Of a DNA stretch of 64,000 nt, positions 54,680 through 63,867 are shown in pieces. The notes under the pieces are model-generated. The model was not told the DNA's origin and ran no database searches. It saw nothing but the letters and a program-made list of their open reading frames with translations. Position 1 is the first letter of the stretch, and every line of letters begins with the position of its first letter. Made by a program: the position numbers and the translations under genes. The DNA lies in NCBI RefSeq assembly GCF_013761005.1, contig NZ_JACDUS010000008.1, forward strand, positions 62,001-126,000. Direction: 5' to 3'. The DNA comes from Desulfosalsimonas propionicica (GTDB lineage Bacteria > Desulfobacterota > Desulfobacteria > Desulfobacterales > Desulfosalsimonadaceae).

Positions 54680-56020
54680 CTATGGATTGACCAGGCTTCC
54701 CTGGCCTGTGGCCTCCAGGACGGTCTGCCACAGCTTGTTGCCGGCAAATACATGCTTTCGCCTGCCTGCGGTCAGCGGCACCGGCACGTGGACGAAATGA
54801 TCGTTCCAATGGCCGATGATCATATTGGTCTTGCCGGCCATGCCGGCATGGACCGCATCCCTTCCCAGAAACGTGCAATACACGTGATCATTGGAATTGG
54901 CCGGCAGGCTGCGGATCATGTAGCTGGGGTCAATATATTTCAGCGATATCTCCATGTCCCTTGCGGCAAAGTATTTCTGGATTTGTTCCTTTAAAAACAG
55001 CCCGATGTCATGGAGCTTTATATTGCCGGAAGGATCATATTCCGCTTTGTGGGATTCGAAGAATTTCTGTCCTGCACCTTCTGCAATCAGGATAACCGCA
55101 TGCTTGCGCTGGGCCAGACGTTCCTGTAGCTTTGTGATCAGGCCGTTTGGTCCTTCCAGGTCAAAATCGATTTCCGGGATGAGCACGAAATTGACGTCCT
55201 GCTGGGCCAGGGTGGCCGTGGCTGCGATAAACCCGGAGTACCGGCCCATGAGCTTGATCAGCCCGATGCCGTTGGGGTAGCCTTCAGCCTCCTTGTGAGC
55301 TCCCTTGATGGCACCGGTGGCAATGTCTACGGCCGTGTCAAATCCAAAGGATTTGGAAACCATGTGAATGTCATTGTCAATGGTTTTGGGCACGCCGATA
55401 ACACTGATCTTCAGACCCCGCTGCCGGATGGAGGCATCAATTTTGGATGCCGCCATCAGTGTGCCGTCGCCGCCGATCATAAACAGGATGCCGATATTCA
55501 TCCGCTCCAGGCAGTCCACAATGGCTTCAATATCCTGAGGCCCCCGGGAGGAGCCCAGGATGGAGCCGCCCATTTCATGAATGTCCACCACGTTAGCCGG
55601 GCTCAAATCCCGGACATCGTGCTGGTATTCGGGTATAAATCCCTGAAGCCCGTAGCGGACTCCGTAAATATGTCTTACCCCGTAGGAGTGATACAGCTCC
55701 AGGACAATAGAGCGGATGATGTTGTTTAACCCGGGGCACAGCCCGCCGCAGGTCACCAGGGCGCACTTGAGCTTGCTGGGATCAAAATAGATTTTTTTCC
55801 GGGGCCCGGCCAGTTCGAATGAAGGCGGGGTTGTTCCTTCCTGGATGGCTTCTGTGATTTTTTTGGCTTCCAGTTCAATTAACACCCGCTCATTGTCATC
55901 TTTGAAAATCTCCTGCCTGGAGCCGTTTAATTCCTTTGCAATGGGAGATTCGATCTTGGCCTCGCCAAGGGTGTCGATTCGGGTATCCATGTCCATGTCA
56001 ATATTGGTGTATATCGTCAT
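54680..56020 (-). CDS. pfkA: ATP-dependent 6-phosphofructokinase (long form)
   Basis: 446 residues, longer than the usual 320 because of an N-terminal extension of about 80 residues (group of long PFKs). The active-site segments are VTCGGLCPGLNN, FMIGGDGTLMAA and PKTIDNDIHMV; GGDGT and TIDND point to ATP rather than pyrophosphate as donor. It makes fructose-1,6-bisphosphate in glycolysis. TTG at 56035 opens the frame; the ATG at 56020 (MTIYTNID) has GGAAAG upstream and is preferred. Confidence 0.9.
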   Translation of the reverse strand: MTIYTNIDMDMDTRIDTLGEAKIESPIAKELNGSRQEIFKDDNERVLIELEAKKITEAIQEGTTPPSFELAGPRKKIYFDPSKLKCALVTCGGLCPGLNNIIRSIVLELYHSYGVRHIYGVRYGLQGFIPEYQHDVRDLSPANVVDIHEMGGSILGSSRGPQDIEAIVDCLERMNIGILFMIGGDGTLMAASKIDASIRQRGLKISVIGVPKTIDNDIHMVSKSFGFDTAVDIATGAIKGAHKEAEGYPNGIGLIKLMGRYSGFIAATATLAQQDVNFVLIPEIDFDLEGPNGLITKLQERLAQRKHAVILIAEGAGQKFFESHKAEYDPSGNIKLHDIGLFLKEQIQKYFAARDMEISLKYIDPSYMIRSLPANSNDHVYCTFLGRDAVHAGMAGKTNMIIGHWNDHFVHVPVPLTAGRRKHVFAGNKLWQTVLEATGQGSLVNP

Positions 56021-56084
56021 TTTGCTTCTTTCCAAACATATCTTTGTTTTGTATGCAAACCCGGTTTTTTGCGCTGTGGCGCAA

Positions 56085-57059
56085 TCAGACCGGGTTGAAT
56101 TTCAGTGCGCCTTTTCCCAGGATGTCATGAAGATGCAGGGCCCCCACGATCGTGCCGGTTTCATCGATTGCCGGCAAAACGGTGATCTGATGGGTTTCCA
56201 TGATATTTAAGGCCTCATAAAGCGGTGTTGCCGGATACACGTGTTTGGGGTCAGGCGTCATCATGGCATCCACGGTGTTTTCATACACCGATATTTTCTG
56301 CACTACCATACGTCGGATATCCCCGTCTGTGATAATCCCGGCAAGCCGGTTTTCCCGGTCAACAATAAAAATGACCCCCAGCCGGCACCTTTCCATGTCT
56401 GCCAGTGCCTGTTCCATGGGCGTACCGGCGGCTGCCGTGGGAACTGCCCCTCCGGTGAGCATGATATCGGCCACCCCGTAGGACAGCCGACGGCCGAGGT
56501 TGCCGCCGGGGTGAAATTTCTGGAAATCACTGGTGTTGAATTTGCGTTTTTCCAGCAGCACAACAGCAAGGGCATCGCCCATGGCCAGCTGGGCCGAGGT
56601 GCTGGCCGTGGGTGCCAGTCCCAGGGGGCAGGCTTCTTTTTCCACGCCCACGTAAATGACCAGGTCACTCTGGGCAGCCAGGCTTGAGCGGGAATTTCCC
56701 GTAAAGGCCACCACCGGGCAGCCAACACTGCGGATGCTGGGAATCAGAATGTTGAGTTCATCGGTTTGCCCTGAGTTGGAAAGGGCGATAAACACGTCAT
56801 CTGCAGATACAATGCCCAGATCCCCGTGCATGGCCTCCACCGGGTGGAGAAACAGGGATCGGGTGCCGGTGCTGTTTAAGGTGGCCACAATTTTTCGGGC
56901 GATTAATCCGGATTTCCCGATCCCGGCCACAATCACCCGGCCCCGGGACTGATAGATCAGGTCCACCAGCCGGTTAAACTGGTCATCAAGATGGGCCGCA
57001 AGTTTTTCAATGCCTTCGGCCTCGATTCGCAGGACTTCGCCTGCCCGTTTTCTATACAT
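56085..57059 (-). CDS. kdsD: Arabinose-5-phosphate isomerase (KdsD)
   Basis: 324 residues. A SIS domain (about 35-180: VAGIGKSGLIARKIVATL, IALSNSGQTDEL) is followed by two CBS domains (about 205-320: DIMLTGGAVP, TPLYEALNIMETHQITVLP). The FHPGGNLGRRL segment is typical. It makes arabinose-5-phosphate, the precursor of the Kdo sugar of lipopolysaccharide, so a Gram-negative outer membrane is implied. The frame opens at 57077, but MYRKRAGE at 57059 fits better. It is upstream of pfk on the same strand by 64 bases. Confidence 0.92.
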   Translation of the reverse strand: MYRKRAGEVLRIEAEGIEKLAAHLDDQFNRLVDLIYQSRGRVIVAGIGKSGLIARKIVATLNSTGTRSLFLHPVEAMHGDLGIVSADDVFIALSNSGQTDELNILIPSIRSVGCPVVAFTGNSRSSLAAQSDLVIYVGVEKEACPLGLAPTASTSAQLAMGDALAVVLLEKRKFNTSDFQKFHPGGNLGRRLSYGVADIMLTGGAVPTAAAGTPMEQALADMERCRLGVIFIVDRENRLAGIITDGDIRRMVVQKISVYENTVDAMMTPDPKHVYPATPLYEALNIMETHQITVLPAIDETGTIVGALHLHDILGKGALKFNPV

Positions 57060-57134
57060 GGCAAAGCCCTTTCGCACCGGGGCTGGCGGATAAGCATGTC
57101 AAATACAAAATATATTGATCCTTTCAGGCGGTAA

Positions 57135-57161
57135 ATTATATTTATCCTGTCAGTTTTGCAA
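57135..57161 (-). promoter_or_regulatory. Possible promoter of kdsD
   Basis: On the minus strand TATAAT (57140-57135) lies 15 bases after TTGCAA (57161-57156), 76 bases upstream of kdsD. The spacing is short. Confidence 0.35.
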
Positions 57162-57204
57162 AGAAAAATCAACCCGGGACATATTTCTCCGCCCTGGTGA
57201 TGGA

Positions 57205-58722
57205 TTACGGCGCCTGCCGGTTGGATCCGGCCCCGGATTGCGCCATTTTGGCCATCTTATGGATAGTGCGCGTCAGGTGCCATCTTCCCTGGGCAAAAAC
57301 CCCGTAATCCGCCCCGCCCATGGCAGAGGCAAACCGCACGGAGTTGGCGTAAAACAGCCAGGTTTCGGTCCACATGCGTTCAATGGGTTCGTCAAACGGG
57401 CTGGCTCCGGATTGCGGGCCCCGGGCGGCACCTGTTTGCCAGGCCTTTTTCAGGATCTGCGTGGCTGTGCGCACCTGGTCATTGGTCGTTTCAACGGTGT
57501 TGGCCAGACGATTGAAATGGCCCTGAACCCAGCCGGTGCTGTGACAGCTCTGGCAGACCTGCTGCAGGGTTCTGGTGCGTTTTTGCTGCTCCTGTTTGCT
57601 GATGAGAAATTCTTCTGCCGGCGTGCCGTCAAGGGCTGTGGGCAGCGGCAGGCCGTCTTTGCTTTGGATCTTTGTGGTGTCGGCAGACCGCGGATGGGCG
57701 TGGGCATAGGGCAGTCCGAAAATCCGCCGTCCCAGGCGGTCGTTTATTTGATGGGTTCTTTCGGCAATCACCCGGCCGTTTGCATCCGTGAGCAGGCTCA
57801 CATGACATGTGGCGCAGGTGGGCGCTTCCAGATCCTCTCCCACGGTCCAGGGCACTGCGGAAAAGTCCCATTTTCCGGAAGCCTTGCCGGCGTTGTAAAT
57901 ATTGCCGTGCTTGCTGACGCTGTAGACTTTGTAGGCCGGCACATCCGGTCCTTTGTGGCATTGGGAGCAGGTTTCGGGTTTGCGGGCCGTCTCAATGGCA
58001 AACCGGTGCCGGGGATGGCAGGCTGAGCAGGATCCCCGGCTGTCGTCCGGGTTGATCCGGCCAACTCCCTGGTTGGGCCAGCCCCGGATCACAGGAAATT
58101 CCATGGGGCCCATGGATGTCTGCCGCTCGGCGGTTTTTTCCACGGTCAGTTTTGTGCCGTGACAATGCAGGCACGAGTCTGCGTTTGTCTGTTCATCCGG
58201 TTTATGCTGGGAAAGGCCATTGTTCTCATCCAGTGAAAGCCGGCCGTTGACGGCCGTGATCAGGGCGTCATAAAGCGGGTTTCCCATGAGATTGCCATGG
58301 GCTTCGGCCATGAGATTGTTGGAAAATTCTTCTCTTTCCCGGCTGTGGCAGACGGCGCAGTCCTCCGGGGTGACCACGGTGTGAACCTTCTGTCCGGCAT
58401 GGGCAAAGCTGTCGGCATGGGTTTCAGGTCGCAGGGTGTGGCATTCCGCGCATCCCACCACAACGTTTTCCAGATTCCCGGCAATCGCATCAGCAGAAAT
58501 CCGCCGCTCAAGCTTTTCTTTTTTCATGGCCTGTGCCGGTGTGGTTTGTGACATCCGGCTGTTTTGCCAGTCGGTCACAATGGCCGGGGTTGCGTTTTTG
58601 TGGCATCCCAGGCAGGACCGGCTCTGCGGACTGATTTCTGCTTTTTCCCTGGCCAAACCCGGAACGGTGAAAACAAGCAGAATCGCCACGACCGCCCATG
58701 CAGCCAAACCCGTTTGTTTCAT
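57205..58722 (-). CDS. Octaheme c-type cytochrome, hydroxylamine-oxidoreductase-like
   Basis: 505 residues. A signal peptide (MKQTGLAAWAVVAILLVF) precedes eight CxxCH haem sites: CLGCH (about 37), CAECH, CAVCH, CLHCH, CSACH, CSQCH, CATCH and CQSCH. The spacing and the VYSVSKHGNIYNA segment between haems resemble octaheme HAO-family proteins, which turn over nitrogen compounds (hydroxylamine oxidation or nitrite reduction). The last 150 residues are helical and haem-free, as in that family. It is periplasmic. No NrfA/NrfH partner is adjacent. The substrate is not established. Confidence 0.7.
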   Translation of the reverse strand: MKQTGLAAWAVVAILLVFTVPGLAREKAEISPQSRSCLGCHKNATPAIVTDWQNSRMSQTTPAQAMKKEKLERRISADAIAGNLENVVVGCAECHTLRPETHADSFAHAGQKVHTVVTPEDCAVCHSREREEFSNNLMAEAHGNLMGNPLYDALITAVNGRLSLDENNGLSQHKPDEQTNADSCLHCHGTKLTVEKTAERQTSMGPMEFPVIRGWPNQGVGRINPDDSRGSCSACHPRHRFAIETARKPETCSQCHKGPDVPAYKVYSVSKHGNIYNAGKASGKWDFSAVPWTVGEDLEAPTCATCHVSLLTDANGRVIAERTHQINDRLGRRIFGLPYAHAHPRSADTTKIQSKDGLPLPTALDGTPAEEFLISKQEQQKRTRTLQQVCQSCHSTGWVQGHFNRLANTVETTNDQVRTATQILKKAWQTGAARGPQSGASPFDEPIERMWTETWLFYANSVRFASAMGGADYGVFAQGRWHLTRTIHKMAKMAQSGAGSNRQAP

Positions 58723-58944
58723 TGCCTTTTCCCTCGCCTGTGCTGGTTTTCAAAGTGTTTTGCCCGGACCACTACGGTCAATCCTGTATGCTTCTAGGGG
58801 TTTTCTTACGGTGAAATACAGTCCATCCCCAATGTATCTTCCCGGATGATTTTTTTATACCTGAAGTCAACAGTAAGCTCCAAGATTTTTTTGGCAACAG
58901 CGTTTTTTAGGTGACAACCCGTTTTGCATCAAGGAGGTTTTACT

Positions 58945-59940
58945 ATGTTTCATGATCCTGCATACAGCCCGGCCGCCCCGTCCCGCAACAGTCATTCGGA
59001 GCCCTTATACGCAGATATCGAACAAACCGTGGAGGCCCGCAAAGCTGCAGAGAAAAAATTTAAAAGCGGGAGAAGGAAATTTGATCCGGTCCAGCAATAC
59101 ATGGCAGATATCCGCACCCACGGACTCATTACCCGGGATCAGGAACGCTACCTGGCTGCAAGGGTCCAGGATCACGATGATGACCAGGCCGCATATGAAC
59201 TTGTGGTTTCCAATCTTCGGCTGGTGGTCAAGATTGCTTTAAAATTTCAGCGGTTCTGGAACCGCAATCTGCTCGACCTGATCCAGGAAGGCAACGTGGG
59301 CCTGATGCAGGCGGTGCGCAAATATGATCCCAATCGCAACGTCAAGTTCTCCTATTATGCCTCCTTTTGGATCAAGGCTTATATCCTGAAATATATGCAG
59401 GACAACTGGCGCATGGTCAAGGTGGTGACCACCGAAGGCCAGCGCAAGCTTTTTTACAAGCTCAAGCAGGAACGCAGAAAACTCTCGGCAATGGGCATTG
59501 ATGCCGATTCCAAGCGCCTTTCACAGCGATGCGGGGTTGAGGAAAAAGATATCGTGGATATGGACCAGCGCTTGCTCAACCGCGATATTTCCCTGGATGC
59601 ACCGTTAAACGAAGACTCGGATACGGATTGGGTGGATTTTCTCAGGGTCGATGAGGACAAATCCATTGAAGAGGAAGTCTCCGAGCGGCAGATCGATTGC
59701 ATGGTGAATCATAAAGTCCTGGAATTCAGAGAAAAAATTCCTTTCCGGGAGCGTGAGATCCTGGATTTGCGGATTTATTCCGATAGCCCCATGACCCTGC
59801 AGTCGCTGGGCGATCGCCTGGGGCTTTCCAGAGAGCGGGTCCGCCAGCTTGAAAAACAGATCATGGAAGAACTCAGGCACTACCTGAGCAATGAAATCCG
59901 GGATTTTGAGGAATACGCCGCCTTTGCCCGGGTGGCGTGA
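58945..59940 (+). CDS. rpoH: RNA polymerase sigma factor, RpoH-like
   Basis: 331 residues. It has region 2 (NLRLVVKIALKF, LLDLIQEGNVGLMQAVRKYD, FSYYASFWIKAYILKY) and region 4 (LGDRLGLSRERVRQLEKQ). Between them TEGQRKLFYKLKQERRK matches the RpoH box of heat-shock sigma factors (QRKLFFNLR in E. coli). It probably directs heat-shock gene transcription, possibly including the tig-clpPX-lon cluster in this window. The start at 58945 has AAGGAGG; the upstream TTG at 58924 is not needed. It is followed by a terminator. Confidence 0.88.
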   Translation: MFHDPAYSPAAPSRNSHSEPLYADIEQTVEARKAAEKKFKSGRRKFDPVQQYMADIRTHGLITRDQERYLAARVQDHDDDQAAYELVVSNLRLVVKIALKFQRFWNRNLLDLIQEGNVGLMQAVRKYDPNRNVKFSYYASFWIKAYILKYMQDNWRMVKVVTTEGQRKLFYKLKQERRKLSAMGIDADSKRLSQRCGVEEKDIVDMDQRLLNRDISLDAPLNEDSDTDWVDFLRVDEDKSIEEEVSERQIDCMVNHKVLEFREKIPFREREILDLRIYSDSPMTLQSLGDRLGLSRERVRQLEKQIMEELRHYLSNEIRDFEEYAAFARVA

Positions 59941-59972
59941 CGCTTTTTTTCGCGTGTATTTTCAAAGTACTG

Positions 59973-60014
59973 CCGCCGCAATGTCGTTTGTGTTGACATG
60001 CGGCGGTTTTTTTT
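59973..60014 (+). terminator. Terminator of the sigma-factor gene
   Basis: A GC-rich stem (CCGCCGCA-TGTC with GACATGCGGCGG, one bulge) is followed by eight T. It lies about 33 bases after the sigma factor stop. Confidence 0.88.
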
Positions 60015-60102
60015 ATAGATAATAAGAGAATATGGCCTATGATCATTTGTATTGCCTGCCATTTATGATCCACTCCGGGATGAGGGACGGAAAAAGACCT
60101 CC

Positions 60103-60771
60103 ATGGAAACCAAAAAGATCGTCATTGTGGAAGATCATCAATTGTTTCGTGACGGCTTAAAAGCCATGCTGGACAGCCGCAAGGACCTGGAGGTAATTGC
60201 AGAGGCCGAAGACGGTCTGCAGGCCCTTGAAGTCATTCGCGAAAACACGCCGGATTTGCTGCTGCTGGATCTTTCCATGCCACGGCTCGGCGGCATCAGT
60301 GTGATCAAGGAGTCCAAGCGTCTCTATCCGGAGGTTGCCGTTCTGGCGTTGACCATCCATGAATCTGATCAGTACGTGCTTGAGGCGTTTAATGCCGGTG
60401 CCAATGGCTATTGCATCAAGGATGCCAGCCGGGAGGAACTCCTGGTGGCCATCAACAGTGTGCTCAAGGGCCGAACCTACATTAGCCCGGGCATAGCCGA
60501 TAACGTTATGGAAGGCTACATTGAAGGCCGCAAGCAAATGAAAACCCGCTCTGCCTGGGATAACATCACCCAGCGGGAACGCGAGGTGCTCAAACTTCTG
60601 GCCGAGGGGTATCTGAACAAGGAAATCAGCGGCATGCTCCATATCAGCGTCAAGACCGTGGAAAAGCACCGTTCCAATCTCATGGGCAAGCTGGATTTGC
60701 ACAGCGCCGCAGCCCTGACTTCCTTTGCCATTGAGAAGGGCCTGGTACACAAAGACAATTACCCTGGTTAA
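60103..60771 (+). CDS. NarL/LuxR-family response regulator
   Basis: 222 residues. A receiver domain (IVIVEDHQLFRDG, phospho-Asp in LLLLDLSMPRLGG, Lys in YCIKDAS) is joined to a LuxR-type helix-turn-helix (NITQREREVLKLLAEG, NKEISGMLHISVKTVEKH). It is a DNA-binding transcription regulator, probably activated by the PAS kinase with which its 3' end overlaps by 4 bases. The frame opens at 60052; the ATG at 60103 (METKKIV) is preferred. Confidence 0.93.
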   Translation: METKKIVIVEDHQLFRDGLKAMLDSRKDLEVIAEAEDGLQALEVIRENTPDLLLLDLSMPRLGGISVIKESKRLYPEVAVLALTIHESDQYVLEAFNAGANGYCIKDASREELLVAINSVLKGRTYISPGIADNVMEGYIEGRKQMKTRSAWDNITQREREVLKLLAEGYLNKEISGMLHISVKTVEKHRSNLMGKLDLHSAAALTSFAIEKGLVHKDNYPG

Positions 60772-62768
60772 CAGGTCTGATCCGGCGGCCGGGGCAGACT
60801 GACTGTCACCCGGGTGCCTTTTTCCGGCCGGGAGTGGATTTCAAAGTCTCCCCCGCACACGCTGGCCCTTTCCTGCATGCCCTGAATGCCGTACCCGCTG
60901 ATGGGAACCGATGCGCGGAGCCGGGCATCCGGATCAAATCCCTTTCCGTCGTCGGAGACCGCCAGCTTGATGCGGCCCCCGTTTTTTTCCAGCACCAGCC
61001 GGATGTTTTCCGGATTTGCATGGGTTGCGGCATTGTTCATGGCTTCCTGTAAAATCCGGTAGATCACGATTTTTAATGGCTCATCGATATTTTCTTCCTG
61101 AATCCGGATTTGCTGCTCCACCCGGATATGGGGGTAGAAATACTCAAATTCCCTGCAGAACCAGGTGATAGTCGCCAGCAGCCCCAGGTCATCGAGGATG
61201 GTGGGGCGCAGGTTGGCGGAGATGCGCTTTGTCTCCTTGATTGTCGTCATCAGATAAGAGACAATGCTTTCCAGAGACATTATATGATCGGGCGGATCCG
61301 GGGGCATCTGGGATAATTTTTCTTCCAGGCTGAACTTGATGGCCGCAAGGCTTGCCCCGAGGCTGTCATGGAGTTCCCGGGCAATTTTCTGGCGGTCGGC
61401 TTCAAGCGTGTGCAGCATTCTGTGGGAAAAATGCCGAAGCTTTTCCTGGGAATCCTGGAGTCTGGCCTCGATTTTTTTGCGGTGCTCGATTTCTTCTCTC
61501 AGGGTTTCCACCGTGCGGGTGAGTTCTGCGGTACGTTCCGCCACCCTTTTTTCCAGCTCAGTGCGCGCCTTCTCCAATTCCAGGCGCTCCTGCTTGCGCT
61601 GGGTGATATCATGGAAAACGCCCACCGCACCGGTGATATTCCCTCGTGGATTGCGTATGGGAGCGGTGTTGACCAGCACGTGCCGGCATTTGCCTTCAGG
61701 AAGGTCAACTGCCAGTTCATGATCCACGATCATCTCTCCCTGGAATACGGATCGGGCCAGGGGCAGGTCCACGGGATCATAGGGCGGAGAGCTGTCGTTG
61801 TATCCGGGGCCCATGGCTCCGGGTATGCGGTCTGTTGGGGTCTGCTGGTAAAATTCTTTGGCCGCGGGATTGGTCATGACGATGCGGCATTCTTCATCCA
61901 CCACGATGATGGCTTCCGGGGCGCTGTGAATAATGGCCTGCAGGGCCGTGCGTTCGGTTTCCAGCTGGTCCATGAGCCGGCTTCGCTCAGTTTCATCCCG
62001 GACCACGGTAACCGCGCCCGTAATTCGACCCTGGTGGCGCAGGGGAACTGCGTTGAATTCATAGGTCCGTTCCCTGCCCTGGGCATCTGTGCGGATAAAT
62101 TTTTCATCGCGCACCTTTTCCCCGGCAAGGGCTCTGCTGCAGGGTAGTTGATCAAAGGGTACCGCACGATTGTTGGGATAAAGCAGGACTTTTTTTTGAA
62201 TAAAGTTCCGCCAGGGCATACCCGTGGGATCAAAACCCATCATATGGATTGCCGCGGGGTTGGCCATGACCGGGGTGCCGGCCGGGTCATAGACAATTAC
62301 CGGCTCGGCAAGGGCGGAAAAGACCTGGGAGATTTCGATTTGCTGCAGGATACCGGCATGTGCACTGCGGCCCGGAGCTTTGTTTGCTCCGGCAACATCG
62401 GTTTGCCCATTTGGCTGTTGCTGCATCGGCCCGGGTTGGAAATCGGATTTTTGTGCACCCGGGTGAAGTTGGTAGGAAAAACCCCCGATACGGCCATCCT
62501 GTAAATGATGGGACATGATTGCGCCGAAAATCGGTCGTCCTTCCGGCCCTGGTTCTGTCAGACTGTCATCAGAATCCGGGCTTGCGGAAAAGCCATTGTT
62601 GCCGCTGCAGAGGACTGCATGTATGTGCTGTTTGGTAACGTCGGCCTCCGGGGCCACGCCCAGCAGCCGGCGGGCGGCGGGGCTTAGATACATCAGATTC
62701 CCGGATGGGTCAGTAACTGCGGCCAGATCCCGGAAACGGCCAATAAGTGTAGCGATCAGATCATGCAT
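60768..62768 (-). CDS. PAS-domain histidine kinase of the NarX/HisKA_3 type
   Basis: 666 residues, with no clear membrane segment, so probably cytoplasmic. Three PAS domains are visible at about 10-60 (AVTDPSGNLMYLSPAARRLL), 150-270 (EPVIVYDPAGTPVMANPAA) and 280-400 (EAIIVVDEECRIVMTNPAA), each fitted for redox, light or small ligands. A coiled coil follows, then HisKA_3 with the phospho-His in ARELHDSLGASLAAIKF, and HATPase (YRILQEAMNNAATHANPENI, SDDGKGFD). It is convergent with the NarL-type regulator, its likely partner. Confidence 0.92.
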   Translation of the reverse strand: MHDLIATLIGRFRDLAAVTDPSGNLMYLSPAARRLLGVAPEADVTKQHIHAVLCSGNNGFSASPDSDDSLTEPGPEGRPIFGAIMSHHLQDGRIGGFSYQLHPGAQKSDFQPGPMQQQPNGQTDVAGANKAPGRSAHAGILQQIEISQVFSALAEPVIVYDPAGTPVMANPAAIHMMGFDPTGMPWRNFIQKKVLLYPNNRAVPFDQLPCSRALAGEKVRDEKFIRTDAQGRERTYEFNAVPLRHQGRITGAVTVVRDETERSRLMDQLETERTALQAIIHSAPEAIIVVDEECRIVMTNPAAKEFYQQTPTDRIPGAMGPGYNDSSPPYDPVDLPLARSVFQGEMIVDHELAVDLPEGKCRHVLVNTAPIRNPRGNITGAVGVFHDITQRKQERLELEKARTELEKRVAERTAELTRTVETLREEIEHRKKIEARLQDSQEKLRHFSHRMLHTLEADRQKIARELHDSLGASLAAIKFSLEEKLSQMPPDPPDHIMSLESIVSYLMTTIKETKRISANLRPTILDDLGLLATITWFCREFEYFYPHIRVEQQIRIQEENIDEPLKIVIYRILQEAMNNAATHANPENIRLVLEKNGGRIKLAVSDDGKGFDPDARLRASVPISGYGIQGMQERASVCGGDFEIHSRPEKGTRVTVSLPRPPDQTC

Positions 62769-62868
62769 ATGAATTATTTGACATCAACTCTGTGAGTATT
62801 TCCCATTCCGGCCAATGTCGGCCGAGCGCAAGGCTTTAAACACCGCTTTGCCGATCACCGCCTGGGGC

Positions 62869-63291
62869 TTATTTGAAAATATAATTCTTTTTCCATGGAT
62901 CGCGAATATTTGTCCGGGCATGGGCAAGGGCCCGGTACAGCGCCCCGCAGGACAGTTCTGCGCAGTGGTGTGAGGATTCAGGCAGCGTCTGGAGATAATG
63001 GATAATATCGCCGGGGGTTATGGCCCATGCATCTTCCAGTTTTCGTCCATGGACCATACGGCCGATGGTATTGGCGCATGCGCGGGTATTGACGCATCCG
63101 TCGATCTGAAAAGATATTTCCTGGATGCGGCCCTGGTCAACGGACAAAAATACTTCAACGGTGTCACCGCAGTCGCCGGTGTTTTTCCCGTAGCCGTCCG
63201 GCCGGGCAAGGCGTTCCAGGTAGTCCGGGCAAAAAGCCATTTCCAGAAAGGCTTCAGAGTGGTCACTGAAAAAATCAAATTCCTTTTCCAT
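62869..63291 (-). CDS. NifU/IscU-like Fe-S cluster assembly scaffold
   Basis: 140 residues. The three conserved cysteine sites are in GDCGDTVEV, CVNTRACANTIGRMVHG and CAELSCGALY; IscU/NifU proteins bind nascent Fe-S clusters there. No NifU-type C-terminal domain is present. The frame opens at 63501; the true start is the ATG at 63291 behind AGGAACG. It follows the tetraheme cytochrome gene on the same strand, so it may serve the cytochrome/CCG cluster at the window edge. Confidence 0.8.
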   Translation of the reverse strand: MEKEFDFFSDHSEAFLEMAFCPDYLERLARPDGYGKNTGDCGDTVEVFLSVDQGRIQEISFQIDGCVNTRACANTIGRMVHGRKLEDAWAITPGDIIHYLQTLPESSHHCAELSCGALYRALAHARTNIRDPWKKNYIFK

Positions 63292-63460
63292 GAATCGCGT
63301 TCCTGCATTGCTGTGGATTGATTTGCATTTCTGCGGCCGCCCAACCAATCTGTTTTCATTGTTAGGGGCGGCCGGGGATCCTTGCATTTGCCAAAAAATC
63401 TTTATAACAAATTTTTGACGCATTGCAAGTACGGGCAGGAAAAGGAAAACCGGCTGCAGG

Positions 63461-63859
63461 TTATTTTGCGGGGGCGTTCTGCCGGCTGTGGCACTGGGCA
63501 CACTGGACCGGCCCGGCGCTTTTTTCCAGGTGGCAGGTTTTGCACATCCGGTGATAGGCCCGGGTCAGTTCCATGGGCCTGTTGTTTTCGGACAAATGGC
63601 ACTCCGAGCATTCCATGCCCACCGACATCCGGCCTTCGCGTTTTTCACCGTTTTCATAAACATGGTGGCACACGGCACAATCATAGATTTCTGCTTTCTG
63701 GTTGTGCGCATCATGTTCAAAGGCGACCACTGGCCGGGTGCGCTTTTCAAATCCGCTGTCTTCCACCGTGGTGACATGGCCCTGGGCAAAAACTGCGGCA
63801 GCGGTGAGCAAAAGGGCCATCAAAGCCAGACGGGCAGCTGTTTTATGCCGGGATTGCAT
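63461..63859 (-). CDS. Tetraheme cytochrome c3-like protein
   Basis: 132 residues. A signal peptide (LALMALLLTAAAVFA) precedes four CxxCH sites: CAVCHH, CSECH, CKTCH and CAQCH, with extra His such as VAFEHDAHN for axial ligands. Cytochrome c3 carries electrons from periplasmic hydrogenase or formate dehydrogenase to membrane complexes. Many Desulfovibrio c3 have two CxxxxCH sites; here all four are CxxCH. I use the ATG at 63859; the frame opens at 63886, inside the upstream gene. Confidence 0.82.
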   Translation of the reverse strand: MQSRHKTAARLALMALLLTAAAVFAQGHVTTVEDSGFEKRTRPVVAFEHDAHNQKAEIYDCAVCHHVYENGEKREGRMSVGMECSECHLSENNRPMELTRAYHRMCKTCHLEKSAGPVQCAQCHSRQNAPAK

Positions 63860-63867
63860 AAGCCTTG

